Below, one piece after another: positions 1 through 10,595 of a stretch of 64,000 nucleotides of DNA. The DNA is from a bacterium (GTDB lineage Bacteria; Spirochaetota; Leptospiria; Leptospirales; Leptonemataceae). The notes under the pieces were generated by a model. It was given only the letters and a program-made list of their open reading frames with translations, did not search any database and was not told the DNA's origin. The stretch is taken from the NCBI GenBank assembly GCA_024742665.1, contig JANSYA010000002.1:372001-436000 (forward strand). The letters run 5' to 3'. The position numbers and the translations under genes are program-made. Positions within the stretch are counted from its first letter, which is position 1. Each line of letters opens with the position of its first letter.

Positions 1-487
1 TGCTGCTTGAGCCGCCGCCGGAAGAGCGTGCCGGCTTCTTATCGCCGCCGCCGTCTTTACCGACCGCCGCTGCCTGAGTGGCGCGCACGCGACGAACTTT
101 CTCAACGCGATCGACGAGTTCGATGACGCTCATCTGCGCCGAGTCGGATTTCCGTGCGGCCAGATGCGTAATGCGGGTGTAGCCGCCGTTGCGTTCTTTG
201 TAGCGCGGAGCGATCTCTTCGAAGAGTTTTTTGACGATGTCGCGATCACGGATGCTTTCCATGACGGTGCGTTTGTTGTGCAGGATGGTGTGCTGGTTCG
301 CGTCGGTCGCCAGGTTGGCTTTCGCGCGAGTGATCAGCTTTTCGGAATAGGAACGCAGCACTTTCGCTTTCGCGCGGGTCGTTACGATCCGCTCGTGTTC
401 AAACAGGCTGGTCGCCATATTCCGCATCATCGCCTTGCGGTGCGAGGATGTGCGGTTCAATTGTGCTACTGCGTTACGTTTTCTCAT
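1..487 (-). CDS. rplQ: 50S ribosomal protein L17 (3' end cut by window edge)
   Basis: L17 of the large ribosomal subunit. The start is an ATG at 487 giving [12 protein letters not shown], the normal L17 N-terminus, followed by the conserved [19 protein letters not shown] segment. The reading frame is open to base 1 (162 codons so far). The part after about residue 120 is already a basic, Gly/Ser/Lys-rich tail, so this L17 has a C-terminal extension beyond the family core and its stop lies outside the window. It is the last visible gene of the alpha operon, 44 bp downstream of rpoA. Confidence 0.95.
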   Translation of the reverse strand, partial: MRKRNAVAQLNRTSSHRKAMMRNMATSLFEHERIVTTRAKAKVLRSYSEKLITRAKANLATDANQHTILHNKRTVMESIRDRDIVKKLFEEIAPRYKERNGGYTRITHLAARKSDSAQMSVIELVDRVEKVRRVRATQAAAVGKDGGGDKKPARSSGGGSSS

Positions 488-531
488 GAGAGATTTCCAA
501 AATTATTTCTGTGTTACAAGCGGCTTCTGTA

Positions 532-1524
532 TTAGTCGCGAGTCGCGAAGAAGTCCCGCATGCCGAAGCCGAGATTCATTTCGGTCAGCTTTTGTTTGAT
601 TTCGTCCACGCACTGGTGCGAATAGTGACGTGATTTTTTCAGTTCTTCTTCGGTGCGCTTCACCAGGTCGGCGACGAATTCGATTTCCAGGCTCTTCAGC
701 ACGGAAAGCGAGCGAACCGAAAGTTCGAGTTCTTCGACGTGCTTTTCCAGATTCTGGCGCAGCGTCTCTTCGATTTCGCTCGGCTCGTCGTCGATGTCTT
801 CCGGCTCTTCTTCGAAGTTAATAAAGACGGTCAGATGCTCTTTGAGGATCTTCGCGGCCTGGGCGAGCGCGTCTTCCGGCGCGATCGAACCGTCGGTCCA
901 GATCTCCATGATCAGCTTGTCGTAGTCGGTGCGCTGACCGACGCGGGTTTCCTGAATCTGGAAGTTCACGCGTTTGACCGGCGAGAACAGAGCATCGACG
1001 GGAATCGTTCCGATTTCGTCGATATTCTTCTTCAGGATTTCAGCGGGAACGTAGCCGCGGCCGCGCTCGAACTGAATGTCCATCACAAGATTCGCGTCTT
1101 CGTTAAGGGTCGCGATGTGCAGATCCGGATTCAGAATCTGAATCGATGAATCCACGGCCAGGTCGCCCGCCCGGACGACGCCGGCGCCGCGGCGCTCGAT
1201 GTGAATGACTTTGGGTTCGTCGCGGTTTTCCGCTTCGTAGTGGGCGCGAACCTGTTTAAGATTCAGGATCAGACGAACGACGTCTTCTACGATCCCTTCG
1301 ATCGTAGAGAACTCGTGGGGCACGCCTTCGATTTTGATCGCCGTAATGGCGGTGCCTTCGATCGAGGACATCAGGGTGCGGCGCAGGGAATTCCCTACAG
1401 TCGTACCAAAGCCGCGCTCGAAGGGTTCAGCGGTAAAGCGACCGTAGCCGGCTTGTTCCGCGTCTTGTGCGAATTCGATCTGGCGGGGGCGTTTCAGACC
1501 GCGAAGCAGGTATTTTGGTGACAA
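532..1524 (-). CDS. rpoA: DNA-directed RNA polymerase subunit alpha
   Basis: Alpha subunit of RNA polymerase, 330 aa, normal length. The N-terminal domain (about 1-235) contains the dimerisation core with [20 protein letters not shown] near residue 37; the C-terminal domain (about 255-320) contains the DNA/activator-contact region with [12 protein letters not shown]. Translation starts at a TTG at 1524, chosen because AGGAG lies seven bases upstream and because [13 protein letters not shown] matches the Leptospira-type N-terminus as I remember it. It is preceded directly by rpsK with only 82 bp between them, leaving no room for rpsD, which usually sits here. Confidence 0.97.
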   Translation of the reverse strand: MSPKYLLRGLKRPRQIEFAQDAEQAGYGRFTAEPFERGFGTTVGNSLRRTLMSSIEGTAITAIKIEGVPHEFSTIEGIVEDVVRLILNLKQVRAHYEAENRDEPKVIHIERRGAGVVRAGDLAVDSSIQILNPDLHIATLNEDANLVMDIQFERGRGYVPAEILKKNIDEIGTIPVDALFSPVKRVNFQIQETRVGQRTDYDKLIMEIWTDGSIAPEDALAQAAKILKEHLTVFINFEEEPEDIDDEPSEIEETLRQNLEKHVEELELSVRSLSVLKSLEIEFVADLVKRTEEELKKSRHYSHQCVDEIKQKLTEMNLGFGMRDFFATRD

Positions 1525-1606
1525 CTCAGTACTCCTGGAGGTGATAAAAAATCTTTCTCAATGCCGACCATGGCGGAACGCGAACGCTCCACCCGGGAGG
1601 CTAATT

Positions 1607-1987
1607 TTAGACGCGGCGACGCTTGCGCGGGCGGCATCCGTTGTGAGGCAGCGGCGAAATGTCTTTGATCGTTCGCACGGCGATGCCTTCGTTTGCAATC
1701 GCGCGGATTGCGGATTCACGACCGATACCCGGCCCCTTCACCATCACGTCCACTTCGCGCATTCCAGAATCGCGCGCTTTTTCCGCCGCGTCCCGGGCCG
1801 CGGTTTGCGCCGCATAGGGAGTCGACTTACGCGAACCGCGAAAATTCATATGCCCGGCGGACGACCACGATACTACATTTCCGTTCACGTCGGTGAAGGT
1901 GATGATCGTATTGTTGAACGAAGCCTGAATATAAACCTTCCCTTTCGGGACGTTCCGTTTTTCTTTCTTTTTGGGAGCCTGAGCCAT
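1607..1987 (-). CDS. rpsK: 30S ribosomal protein S11
   Basis: S11 of the small-subunit platform, 126 aa. The conserved sequence [16 protein letters not shown] and the C-terminal [13 protein letters not shown] are diagnostic; the N-terminus is the usual Lys-rich tail. It starts with ATG at 1987 and lies 58 bp after rpsM in the alpha operon. Nothing in the protein is unusual. Confidence 0.97.
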   Translation of the reverse strand: MAQAPKKKEKRNVPKGKVYIQASFNNTIITFTDVNGNVVSWSSAGHMNFRGSRKSTPYAAQTAARDAAEKARDSGMREVDVMVKGPGIGRESAIRAIANEGIAVRTIKDISPLPHNGCRPRKRRRV

Positions 1988-2045
1988 TGATTTTCTCGAT
2001 TCGTATTAGATGATAATTGCGCTGCCGAAAGCGAAGAGACTGCGA

Positions 2046-2423
2046 TTAACGCGGCGCCTTCTTCTTACCGGCTACAGTCCGACGACGGCCTTTGCGAGTG
2101 CGCGAATTGGTGCGCGTCCGCTGACCGCGACAGGGTAGACTCTGACGATGACGAATGCCGCGATAAGAGCCGATATCCATCAGGCGTTTGATGTTCAGCT
2201 GAACTTCCGTTCGCAGGTCACCTTCTACCCGATGTTCTTCGGCGATGATTTTGCGAATCGCGCTGACCTGGCCTTCATCCAGATCTTTGCAGCGAATGCT
2301 TTCATCTACGCCGGCTTTGTTCAGGATTTTGCCTGAGGTGGTACGGCCAATGCCGAAAATATAGGTGAGACCAATGATCACCCGCTTGTCGTTGGGGAGT
2401 TCAACTCCGGAAATACGCGCCAT
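2046..2423 (-). CDS. rpsM: 30S ribosomal protein S13
   Basis: S13, 125 aa, which contacts tRNA and the subunit interface. [22 protein letters not shown] is the family N-terminus, followed by the helix-two-turn-helix core and the basic tail with [19 protein letters not shown]. It starts with ATG at 2423, six bases after the rpmJ stop. Confidence 0.97.
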   Translation of the reverse strand: MARISGVELPNDKRVIIGLTYIFGIGRTTSGKILNKAGVDESIRCKDLDEGQVSAIRKIIAEEHRVEGDLRTEVQLNIKRLMDIGSYRGIRHRQSLPCRGQRTRTNSRTRKGRRRTVAGKKKAPR

Positions 2424-2429
2424 TTCTGA

Positions 2430-2543
2430 TTATCCCTGCCGTTGTTTGTGACGCGGGTTCGTGCAAATTACGCGCACGGTGCCCTTCCGTCGAATCACTC
2501 TGCAATTAGAGCAGATCTTTTTTACTGATACTCGAACTTTCAT
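2430..2543 (-). CDS. rpmJ: 50S ribosomal protein L36
   Basis: L36, 37 aa, short enough to be missed by length filters. I translated it directly: it begins [14 protein letters not shown] and ends NPRHKQRQG. Cys11, Cys14, Cys27 and His32 form the zinc-binding CCCH set, so this is the zinc-type (C+) paralogue. It lies between infA and rpsM, as in most spc/alpha junctions. Confidence 0.95.
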   Translation of the reverse strand: MKVRVSVKKICSNCRVIRRKGTVRVICTNPRHKQRQG

Positions 2544-2601
2544 TTTTAATATCCGATAACTATAACAAACTTAATATTACTGTTTATCCGCCGCGCCTCG
2601 A

Positions 2602-2820
2602 TCACTTCTTACGATAGGTGATCCGTCCGCGCGTTAAATCGTAGGGCGAAAGCTCTACGACGACTTTGTCGCCGGGCAGAATTCGGATGTAGTGCATCCG
2701 CATCTTCCCGGAGATGTGCGCGAGGACTTTGTGGCCGTTTTCAAGTTCCACCCGGAACATGGCGTTGGGCAACGGCTCGATCACCGTTCCTTCCACCTCT
2801 ATTGCTTCTTCTTTAGCCAC
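2602..2820 (-). CDS. infA: Translation initiation factor IF-1
   Basis: IF-1, 72 aa, a single S1-like OB fold that occupies the 30S A site during initiation. [20 protein letters not shown] at the start and the terminal GRITYRKK are typical. The start codon is GTG at 2820, chosen from the family N-terminus. It lies between adk and rpmJ; there is no map gene (methionine aminopeptidase) between adk and infA, where some bacteria carry it. Confidence 0.96.
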   Translation of the reverse strand: MAKEEAIEVEGTVIEPLPNAMFRVELENGHKVLAHISGKMRMHYIRILPGDKVVVELSPYDLTRGRITYRKK

Positions 2821-2919
2821 TGTGTTACTCTTTATCCCCGCTATCTTCGCCTAAAATTACCATGGTTTTCGACCCCTTGCCATTCGTCAGCAAAGTTATG
2901 GGGCCGATCCATCGCTCGT

Positions 2920-3480
2920 CTATGCCAGCGCCTTCCGAATCCGGTCGGTAATCTCCGCCATAGACCCAAGTCCGTCGATTGGCTTGAGAATGCCCTTTTT
3001 CTGATAATAGTCGATCAAAGGGGCGGTCTGATCGTTGTAAGTCTTCAGTCGATTCTTGATGACCGGCTCGGTGTCGTCGGCCCGGCCGTCTTTCTGCGCC
3101 CGCTCCAGCAGGCGTTTGACCAGCTCGTCGTCCGGCACGTCCAGATTCAGAGCCACGTCCAGCTTCTGCCCCATGCCTTCCAGCATCTTGCCCAGAGCGT
3201 CCGCCTGCTCGATGGTCCGGGGGAAGCCGTCGAGAATATAGCCGTTTTTGGCATCCGGTTCCTGAATGCGATCCCGCACGATGCCGATGACCACTTCGTC
3301 CGGAACCAGCTGGCCGGCGTTCATCGCCTCGCTGGCTTTCTTGCCCATCTCGGTGCCGTTTTTAACGGCCGCCCGGAGGATCTCGCCTGTCGAGATCTGC
3401 GGAATCGAGTGTTCCTTGCAGATGATCTCCGCCTGCGTGCCTTTGCCTGCCCCGGGAGGGCCCATGAAAAGTAGTTTCAT
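2920..3480 (-). CDS. adk: Adenylate kinase (short-LID type)
   Basis: Cytosolic AMP + ATP = 2 ADP phosphotransferase, 186 aa. The P-loop [10 protein letters not shown] lies at residues 7-16; [13 protein letters not shown], around residue 84, is the family signature. The long bacterial enzyme has about 214 aa; this one lacks the roughly 27-aa LID insertion and goes directly through [19 protein letters not shown], so it is the short form without a zinc LID. ATG at 3480 lies one base after the secY stop, with AAAGGA about ten bases upstream, so the two are translationally linked. Confidence 0.97.
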   Translation of the reverse strand: MKLLFMGPPGAGKGTQAEIICKEHSIPQISTGEILRAAVKNGTEMGKKASEAMNAGQLVPDEVVIGIVRDRIQEPDAKNGYILDGFPRTIEQADALGKMLEGMGQKLDVALNLDVPDDELVKRLLERAQKDGRADDTEPVIKNRLKTYNDQTAPLIDYYQKKGILKPIDGLGSMAEITDRIRKALA

Positions 3481-3481
3481 A

Positions 3482-4846
<1,365 letters not shown>

Positions 4847-4897
4847 ATTTCAGTGTATCTCGGCGATTCTATCTAATCAGGGGCGAAACGCCAGGGC

Positions 4898-5521
4898 TTA
4901 TTTCGAATCGGCTTTGCCGGCCTCGACTTTCGCTTTTTTGGCGGCCTGAGCGGCTTTCTTATCGGCTTTGCGATCCCGCACGGTGCAGCTGCCGCCGGCC
5001 GCTTCGATCTTTTGTTTCGCGCTGGCGGAAAAGGCGTCCGCGGAAATCTGAATCTTCGACTTGATTTCGCCGGTGCCGAGAACTTTGATCCGATCCATGG
5101 GATCGCGAATCAGGCCCTTCTCGAAGAGCACAGCCGGGGTGGCTTCGCCGGATACGCCCGCTTTTTCCAGACGGAACAGGTTCACTTCTTGAAAAGTTAC
5201 GCGAGTGTGGTTCGAAAAACCGCGCTTCGGCACCCGACGGTGCAGCGGCATCTGGCCGCCTTCGAAACCAGCGGTGTGCGAATAACCGGAACGGGCTTTC
5301 TGACCTTTGTGACCGCGGCCGGAAGTTTTACCGACGCCGGTTGAACGACCGCGACCGACGCGACGACGCTCTTTGGTGCTGCCTTCGGGAGCGCTGATTT
5401 GCGCAAAGGGAGCTTTACGTTCGTCTTTGCTGCGTTTCTTTTCAGACTGCAGCGAAGCGAGATTCAGGCTCTCGGAGTTTTTGATTTTGTTTTCAGCTTG
5501 GCTCATGATTTCGTCTCTCAT
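4898..5521 (-). CDS. rplO: 50S ribosomal protein L15 with long N- and C-terminal extensions
   Basis: L15, 207 aa, against about 145-150 in most bacteria. The core begins at RRVGRGRSTGVGKTSGRGHK near residue 53 and includes GFEGGQMPLHRRVPKRGF. About 50 charged residues precede the core, and a Lys/Ala-rich tail follows it. The start at 5521 (ATG) is supported by GAGG seven bases upstream; a second ATG at 5506 has a poorer site. A 217-bp spacer with several inverted repeats separates it from rpmD, so it may have its own expression control. Confidence 0.93.
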   Translation of the reverse strand: MRDEIMSQAENKIKNSESLNLASLQSEKKRSKDERKAPFAQISAPEGSTKERRRVGRGRSTGVGKTSGRGHKGQKARSGYSHTAGFEGGQMPLHRRVPKRGFSNHTRVTFQEVNLFRLEKAGVSGEATPAVLFEKGLIRDPMDRIKVLGTGEIKSKIQISADAFSASAKQKIEAAGGSCTVRDRKADKKAAQAAKKAKVEAGKADSK

Positions 5522-5535
5522 TCAGTCGCCTCGTG

Positions 5536-5642
5536 GTTTTCGCCGACGCGAAAACTCAGAGACTCGAAACTCTTCGAACTTTTCAAAGTTGCATCGCAAC
5601 CCTGCGAGCCCTTCGGGCTCTTGCGGTTCGCATCACGTGATG
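5536..5642 (-). promoter_or_regulatory. Cluster of inverted repeats in the rpmD-rplO spacer
   Basis: Four inverted repeats fall within 107 bp just upstream of rplO: GTTTTCGC-CGAC-GCGAAAAC at 5536-5555; AACTTT-TC-AAAGTT at 5577-5590; GAGCCC-TTC-GGGCTC at 5606-5620; and the 12-bp palindrome CATCACGTGATG at 5631-5642. All arms are perfect. The first lies 14 bp before the rplO start codon and would fold in the mRNA next to its ribosome-binding site. A role in attenuation, processing or autoregulation is inference; no T-run follows any of them on the transcribed strand. Confidence 0.55.
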
Positions 5643-5738
5643 TTTAGAGTGTATTGTATGTTGGCTGGATTGTCGATTCTATACGAATTCCGTCTTCTTC
5701 TTAACTATAACTCAGGGCGGAGCTTCAGGCCGGCCTGA

Positions 5739-5924
5739 TTACTTCGGCTCAACCTTCACCAGGTACTCGACCTGCTTCAGCATGCCTTTGATCACCGGAG
5801 TCATCTTGTGCTCTTTGACCGCGCCCATCTTGCGCAGACCCAGAGCGCGCAGGGTAGCGCGGTGCTTCGGTAAACGGCCGATGCCGCTTTTGATCTGGGT
5901 TACTTTAACAGTAGCTTCACTCAT
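5739..5924 (-). CDS. rpmD: 50S ribosomal protein L30
   Basis: L30, 61 aa, single small domain. [20 protein letters not shown] and the following [10 protein letters not shown] are the family core. ATG at 5924, 45 bp after rpsE. It is followed by the unusually long, hairpin-rich spacer before rplO. Confidence 0.95.
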   Translation of the reverse strand: MSEATVKVTQIKSGIGRLPKHRATLRALGLRKMGAVKEHKMTPVIKGMLKQVEYLVKVEPK

Positions 5925-5969
5925 TGGATTTTCTCAGGATTGTCTCGTTCACTCTTCCGGCAGCTTCGA

Positions 5970-6485
5970 TCAAAGATCATTGCCGAACAGCTGAGTCAGG
6001 GTAATATTCCGTTTGCGCGCTGAAATCACCGGGGTTTCCAGCTGAACCAGGGCGTCCATGGTCGCACGAACCACGTTGATGACGTTTTTAGATCCGACGA
6101 CTTTACTGAGCACGTCGTGAATGCCCGCCTGCTCGACTACAGCCCGCACGGCTTCACCGGCGATAATTCCAGTTCCCTGGGCGGCCGGCCTAAGCATCAC
6201 GCGCGTGGACTTAAACGCACCGATCACTTCGTGCGGCAGCGTATTGTTCCGCGTCAGATGCACGGTCACCATATTGCGACGAGCGGTCTCGATGCCTTTG
6301 CGAATCGCGTCAGGAACTTCGTTCGCTTTGCCGAGACCGATGCCGACCTGGGTCTTGCCGTCGCCGACGACCGCCAGTGCGTTGAAGGAAAAGCGGCGAC
6401 CGCCCTTCACTACTTTTGAAACGCGGTTGATGCGGACGACTTTCTCGACCAGCTCTTTCTCGAATTCTGTTTGCGGTTGTAACAT
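5970..6485 (-). CDS. rpsE: 30S ribosomal protein S5
   Basis: S5, 171 aa, a decoding-fidelity protein. The N-terminal double-stranded-RNA-binding domain contains [19 protein letters not shown] (residues about 24-42); the C-terminal domain contains [19 protein letters not shown] and the [13 protein letters not shown] end. ATG at 6485, three bases after the rplR stop. Confidence 0.97.
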   Translation of the reverse strand: MLQPQTEFEKELVEKVVRINRVSKVVKGGRRFSFNALAVVGDGKTQVGIGLGKANEVPDAIRKGIETARRNMVTVHLTRNNTLPHEVIGAFKSTRVMLRPAAQGTGIIAGEAVRAVVEQAGIHDVLSKVVGSKNVINVVRATMDALVQLETPVISARKRNITLTQLFGNDL

Positions 6486-6488
6486 TGA

Positions 6489-6848
6489 TTAAAACTCCAG
6501 ACCTTTCTCGCGGGCGGCTTCCGCGAATGCGGCGATCTTGCCGTGATAGAGATTGCCGCGACGATCCAGAACGACCTTCTTCACGCCTTTCTCGGAAGCG
6601 CGGCTTGCGATCAATTCGCCCAGTGCCTTCGCCGACTCTTTGTTCTTGCCTTTGCTGCTGAACGACTTCTCGTTCGTCGCAGCGGAGCACAGGGTCTTTC
6701 CGGTCTCGTCGTCGACGATTTGAACCGCCAGGTAGCGATTCGTCCGATTGATTACCAGTCTCGGCCGAGGGATCTTCGGTTTGATATCATAGCGGACGCG
6801 CGTTACACGCCGGGTGATACGCTTGCGTTTTGTTTCCAATCGGTTCAT
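6489..6848 (-). CDS. rplR: 50S ribosomal protein L18
   Basis: L18, 119 aa, a 5S rRNA-binding protein. The basic N-terminal segment precedes RPRLVINRTNRYLAVQIVDD, and the C-terminal LDRRGNLYHGKIAAFAEAAR with GLEF is the classic L18 ending. ATG at 6848; 79 bp separate it from rplF. Confidence 0.97.
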   Translation of the reverse strand: MNRLETKRKRITRRVTRVRYDIKPKIPRPRLVINRTNRYLAVQIVDDETGKTLCSAATNEKSFSSKGKNKESAKALGELIASRASEKGVKKVVLDRRGNLYHGKIAAFAEAAREKGLEF

Positions 6849-6927
6849 CGTAATATCTCGAAATACTTCGTTATTCAGGGACGCTGTCCCTTATAGTTCG
6901 CGGCCAGTGGCCACGCGTTGACTTAAC

Positions 6928-7476
6928 TTACTTCTTACCGGCCTTACCCGCTTTACCGGCTTTGCGGCGGACGACTTCGTCGCTGTAGCGGACGCCTTTG
7001 CCTTTGTACGGTTCGGGCGGACGCAGAGCGCGAATCTCAGCGGCGACCTGGCCCAGCTTTTGTTTGTCGATGCTGTTCAAATCGATCTTCGTCTGGTCAG
7101 TGACCTGCGCTTTCACATCCGAAGGCAGGGGATAGCGGACTTCGTGAGAGAAACCCAGCGAGAAGACCAGCTCCGAACCTTTCAACTGAGCGCGATAACC
7201 GACACCCAGCAGCTCCAGCCGCTTGCTCCAGCCTTTGCTGACGCCTTCGACGCAGTTCGCCAGCAGCGCCCGCGAGGTACCGAACATCGCCTTGAGGCGA
7301 CCGGACTCGTCTTCCAGGCTGAGCGTCGCCTGACCGTTCTCGGTATCGAGCTTGAGGCCTTTCGGCAGGGGCGCGGTCAATTCACCCAGAGGGCCTTTGA
7401 CTTTGATCTGCTCGCCGGCAACGTTCAATTCAACGCCGCCCGGGACCGTAATCGGAGATTTTCCTACTCGTGACAT
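6928..7476 (-). CDS. rplF: 50S ribosomal protein L6
   Basis: L6, 182 aa, two tandem L6 folds. MSRVGKSPITVPGGVEL opens the first; the second contains LLGVGYRAQLKGSELVFSLG and the signature PPEPYKGKGVRYSDEVVRRK near the C-terminus, followed by an AGKAGKAGKK tail. ATG at 7476. Confidence 0.97.
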   Translation of the reverse strand: MSRVGKSPITVPGGVELNVAGEQIKVKGPLGELTAPLPKGLKLDTENGQATLSLEDESGRLKAMFGTSRALLANCVEGVSKGWSKRLELLGVGYRAQLKGSELVFSLGFSHEVRYPLPSDVKAQVTDQTKIDLNSIDKQKLGQVAAEIRALRPPEPYKGKGVRYSDEVVRRKAGKAGKAGKK

Positions 7477-7539
7477 AATAGCTTTCCTGTTTTGCGAAAC
7501 GCGAATCCTTAAATCATCCGCGTTTCGGCCGAATCCGGT

Positions 7540-7935
7540 TTACCAGACTCGACAGAGCACCTCGCCGCCGATATTCAGCTTCTTCGCTTTGCGACCGGTC
7601 ATCACCCCTTGCGAGGTAGACACAATCGCGATGCCCATATTATTGCGAACGGGCTGCAATTCGCCGGCGTTCGTATACAGGCGGCGTCCCGGACGCGAAA
7701 CTCTCTCAAGCTGGCGAATGACGGGGGTTTTGCCGGTATATTTCAGTTTCACTTCTATATCTGAGAGTCGCTTCTCAGACTTCGAAGAGTATTCAGCGAT
7801 AAAGCCTTCCCCTTTCAGGATGTCGAGAATCGCAACTTTGAGTTTCGAAGCGGGAAATGTCACCTGCGGATGCCCGGCGCGCGAAGCGTTCCGGATCCGG
7901 GTTAACATATCTGCAATAGGATCGGATAGACTCAT
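7540..7935 (-). CDS. rpsH: 30S ribosomal protein S8
   Basis: S8, 131 aa, binds helix 21 of 16S rRNA. DPIADMLTRIRNASRAGHPQ at the N-terminus and the C-terminal STSQGVMTGRKAKKLNIGGE are diagnostic. It starts with ATG at 7935 and is separated from rpsN by 116 bp, longer than most spacers in this cluster. Confidence 0.97.
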   Translation of the reverse strand: MSLSDPIADMLTRIRNASRAGHPQVTFPASKLKVAILDILKGEGFIAEYSSKSEKRLSDIEVKLKYTGKTPVIRQLERVSRPGRRLYTNAGELQPVRNNMGIAIVSTSQGVMTGRKAKKLNIGGEVLCRVW

Positions 7936-8051
7936 ACAATTACCGCTCCGTTGTTTCCAGATTTCATCGTCATAATTTTTACTTCAGTGATTGTAGTATT
8001 TCGTTCGAAGCTTTCGTTCGCTTTCGCGCTCGCAGTCCTTCGTATTCAGTC

Positions 8052-8237
8052 TTACCAGCTGCTCTTTACAACGCCGGGGACCTCTCCGCCGCCGGCCAGC
8101 TGCCGAAAGCAGATGCGGCACATGTCGAAGCGACGCATATAGGAACGCGGACGACCGCACAGGGGGCAGCGATTGTAATCGCGCACCTTGAATTTTGCCG
8201 AACGCTGGTGTTTTTCAATAAGTGACTTTTTCGCCAT
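8052..8237 (-). CDS. rpsN: 30S ribosomal protein S14, zinc-binding type
   Basis: S14 type Z, 61 aa. Cys24, Cys27, Cys40 and Cys43 form the zinc ribbon (CPLC and CRIC). The length and the four Cys distinguish it from the 100-aa zinc-free type. ATG at 8237, 17 bp after rplE. Confidence 0.97.
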   Translation of the reverse strand: MAKKSLIEKHQRSAKFKVRDYNRCPLCGRPRSYMRRFDMCRICFRQLAGGGEVPGVVKSSW

Positions 8238-8254
8238 TGTGAGTGCCTGTAATC

Positions 8255-8809
8255 TTACTCTTTGCCTTTCGTTTTACGGAACGGCAGGCCCAACTTCGTA
8301 AACAGCGAACGCGCTTCGTCGTCCGTATTCGCGGTTGAGACCATCGTGATATTCATGCCGTGATAGCTATCGACCTTATCCACGTCGATTTCGGGGAAAA
8401 CGATCTGCTCTTTGATCCCCATGTTATAGTTGCCGCGGCCGTCGAAGCCGTTCGGGTTCAGACCCTTGAAGTCACGAACACGGGGCAGTGCGACGTTTAC
8501 GAGTCGCTCCAGGAATTCGAACATCCGCTGGCCGCGCAGAGTCACCCTGGCGCCCATCGGCATGCCTTCGCGCAGCTTAAAGCCGGCGATCGACTTGCGC
8601 GCGATGGTTTTTACGGGGCGCTGGCCGGTGATGGTCGCCAGCTCTTCGATCGCGACTTCAAGTCCTTTCGGATTCGCGGAAGCGTCGCCCATGCCGACAT
8701 TCAGCACGATTTTCTCCAGGCGCGGAACCTGCATGACCGTCGTATAAGAGAACTCTTCTTTCAGAGCCCCTACGATCTGGTCTTTGTATTTTTGCATCAA
8801 AGCGCTCAT
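8255..8809 (-). CDS. rplE: 50S ribosomal protein L5
   Basis: L5, 184 aa, 5S rRNA and P-site tRNA contact. [20 protein letters not shown] opens the protein; [20 protein letters not shown] and the C-terminal [20 protein letters not shown] are conserved. ATG at 8809, six bases after the rplX stop. Confidence 0.97.
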   Translation of the reverse strand: MSALMQKYKDQIVGALKEEFSYTTVMQVPRLEKIVLNVGMGDASANPKGLEVAIEELATITGQRPVKTIARKSIAGFKLREGMPMGARVTLRGQRMFEFLERLVNVALPRVRDFKGLNPNGFDGRGNYNMGIKEQIVFPEIDVDKVDSYHGMNITMVSTANTDDEARSLFTKLGLPFRKTKGKE

Positions 8810-8815
8810 AAACTA

Positions 8816-9208
8816 TTACTTATCGCCCTTCTCTTTGATCTCTTTGAGCTCGCCCTTCGGCATACGCATCGCGCGGCTCTTCGAGTCGCCCTCGACTTTG
8901 TAGCCGATGCGACGGCCCTGCTTGGATTTCGAATCGTAATACATTACGTTTGAAATATGCAGCCCTTGCTCGATTTCGATGACTCCGCCCTGCGGGTTTT
9001 CCTGAGTCGGCCGCTGGAAGCGTTTGATTTTGTTAACGCCCTGCACGACGACCCGATTTCGGGGCTTGTCGATAAACATGATTTCGCCGCGCTTACCTTT
9101 TTCGCGACCCGCGATCACGACAACTTCGTCGCCGGTCTTGAGCTTGATGCGCGTATGCTTCGCCGCTTCTACAGCCTGCGTCGCCTTTTTCTGAGTTTGT
9201 CCGGCCAT
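8816..9208 (-). CDS. rplX: 50S ribosomal protein L24
   Basis: L24, 130 aa, an assembly initiator. The KOW motif GDEVVVIAGREKGKRGEI starts near residue 26, preceded by about 20 extra basic residues compared with typical L24; the C-terminal half continues the family core and ends in a charged tail. ATG at 9208, two bases after rplN. Confidence 0.95.
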   Translation of the reverse strand: MAGQTQKKATQAVEAAKHTRIKLKTGDEVVVIAGREKGKRGEIMFIDKPRNRVVVQGVNKIKRFQRPTQENPQGGVIEIEQGLHISNVMYYDSKSKQGRRIGYKVEGDSKSRAMRMPKGELKEIKEKGDK

Positions 9209-9210
9209 AA

Positions 9211-9603
9211 TTATAATACCTCGGGAGCGAGGGATACGATCTTCATGAACTTGCGATCGCGCAGTTCGCGAGCCACCGGCCCGAAGATCCGCGTTCCGCG
9301 CGGATTCAGTTTTTCGTCGATAATCGCGCAGGCGTTATCGTCGAAACGAATATAAGAACCGTCAGCCCGGCGGATTTCTTTGCGCGTCCGAACGACGACC
9401 GCTTTTTGAACCGCTTTGCCGTGGACTTTCTTGCCAGTGCCGTCTTTCAGACCGTAAGCCGGAACCGCGTCTTTGACCGCGACGACGATGATATCGCCGA
9501 CAGTCGCGTAGCGACGACGGGTGCCGCCCAGTACCTTAATGCACTGCACGCGGCGCGCGCCGGTGTTATCGGCCACGTCGAGGAATGTTTCTACCTGAAT
9601 CAT
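9211..9603 (-). CDS. rplN: 50S ribosomal protein L14
   Basis: L14, 130 aa. [20 protein letters not shown] and the C-terminal [20 protein letters not shown] are diagnostic. The family is normally about 122 aa; the excess lies at residues about 48-62 ([15 protein letters not shown]), where a short loop is lengthened. Its ATG overlaps the rpsQ stop by four bases (ATGA), which implies translational coupling. Confidence 0.97.
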   Translation of the reverse strand: MIQVETFLDVADNTGARRVQCIKVLGGTRRRYATVGDIIVVAVKDAVPAYGLKDGTGKKVHGKAVQKAVVVRTRKEIRRADGSYIRFDDNACAIIDEKLNPRGTRIFGPVARELRDRKFMKIVSLAPEVL

Positions 9604-9866
9604 TGCGAGCGCTCCAGCACTTTGTGCAGACGATGACGCTTCTGTGCGGACAGCGGACGGGTTTCAATGGCCTGAACCACGTCACCCAGCTTCGCTTCAT
9701 TGCGCTCGTCGTGCACTTTGATTTTAACAGAGCGGCGAACCATCTTCTTGAAAAGCGGATGCGCGAAGGTGCTCTCGACCAGGATGATGCGGGTTTTGTT
9801 CAATTTGTCCGAAACCACGCGCCCCTGAATAATCTTAAGATTTTTGCTTCTTTCTTTCTCAGCCAT
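9600..9866 (-). CDS. rpsQ: 30S ribosomal protein S17
   Basis: S17, 88 aa, an OB-fold protein of the 30S body. [20 protein letters not shown] and the central [20 protein letters not shown] are family signatures. ATG at 9866; the stop overlaps the rplN start. Confidence 0.96.
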   Translation of the reverse strand: MAEKERSKNLKIIQGRVVSDKLNKTRIILVESTFAHPLFKKMVRRSVKIKVHDERNEAKLGDVVQAIETRPLSAQKRHRLHKVLERSQ

Positions 9867-9890
9867 AATAACTAACCCTCAGCCCGGGAC

Positions 9891-10133
9891 TTATTTCTTG
9901 CCGGCCGCCTGTTTTTTGGAGCCGCCCTTGCCGGTGATCGTCAGGCCTTTTTTCCGCGCGGTCTGCACCGTCAGGCAACGAGCGATCGTCTTACGCAGTT
10001 GGCCTACCCGTGCAGGGCTCTGCAGTGAACGCGCGGTAGCGTAGCTAAAACGCAGATCCAGGAGTTCTTTGCGAGCGCTATCGAGCTGCTTGTTCAGCTC
10101 TTCGTCGGTCATTTCATGAATATTTGCAGACAT
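9891..10133 (-). CDS. rpmC: 50S ribosomal protein L29
   Basis: L29, 80 aa, at the peptide exit tunnel. [20 protein letters not shown] and [20 protein letters not shown] are the two-helix core; about 15 basic residues extend the C-terminus. ATG at 10133, three bases after rplP. Confidence 0.95.
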   Translation of the reverse strand: MSANIHEMTDEELNKQLDSARKELLDLRFSYATARSLQSPARVGQLRKTIARCLTVQTARKKGLTITGKGGSKKQAAGKK

Positions 10134-10136
10134 TGC

Positions 10137-10550
10137 TTACACGACCTCTTTGCGCACGAAAACCGTGCGAATCGGCAGCTTGAAGGCCGCCAGCTTAAAG
10201 GCTTCCCGCGCCAGTGCTTCGTCGACGCCGCTCATTTCGAACAGCACGCGACCCGGGCGGATCTTCGCCACCCAGTACTCCGGGGTGCCCTTACCGCTAC
10301 CCATCCGGGTTTCGGCGGGCTTTTTGGTAACGGGCACATCGGGGAAAATCCGAATCCACATTTTACCGCCCCGCTTTACGCGACGGGTCATGGCGCGACG
10401 AGCGGCTTCAATTTGACGGGCGGTCAGATAACCGCCGGTCGTTGCTTTGAGTCCGAACTCACCGAACGAAACCGCCGCACCACGTTGAGCCGTACCTTTG
10501 AGGCGGCCGCGCTGGCGTTTGCGATATTTGACACGTTTGGGGGATAACAT
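10137..10550 (-). CDS. rplP: 50S ribosomal protein L16
   Basis: L16, 137 aa, near the peptidyl transferase centre. [20 protein letters not shown] at the start, [20 protein letters not shown] in the middle and [20 protein letters not shown] near the end are diagnostic. ATG at 10550, 45 bp after rpsC. Confidence 0.97.
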   Translation of the reverse strand: MLSPKRVKYRKRQRGRLKGTAQRGAAVSFGEFGLKATTGGYLTARQIEAARRAMTRRVKRGGKMWIRIFPDVPVTKKPAETRMGSGKGTPEYWVAKIRPGRVLFEMSGVDEALAREAFKLAAFKLPIRTVFVRKEVV

Positions 10551-10595
10551 AATAATTTCCTAAAACGATCCTGCTACAGTTCCGGCAGCGGACGA

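Noticed and set aside
164-535. Plus-strand ORF at the left end
   Set aside because: Antisense of rplQ.
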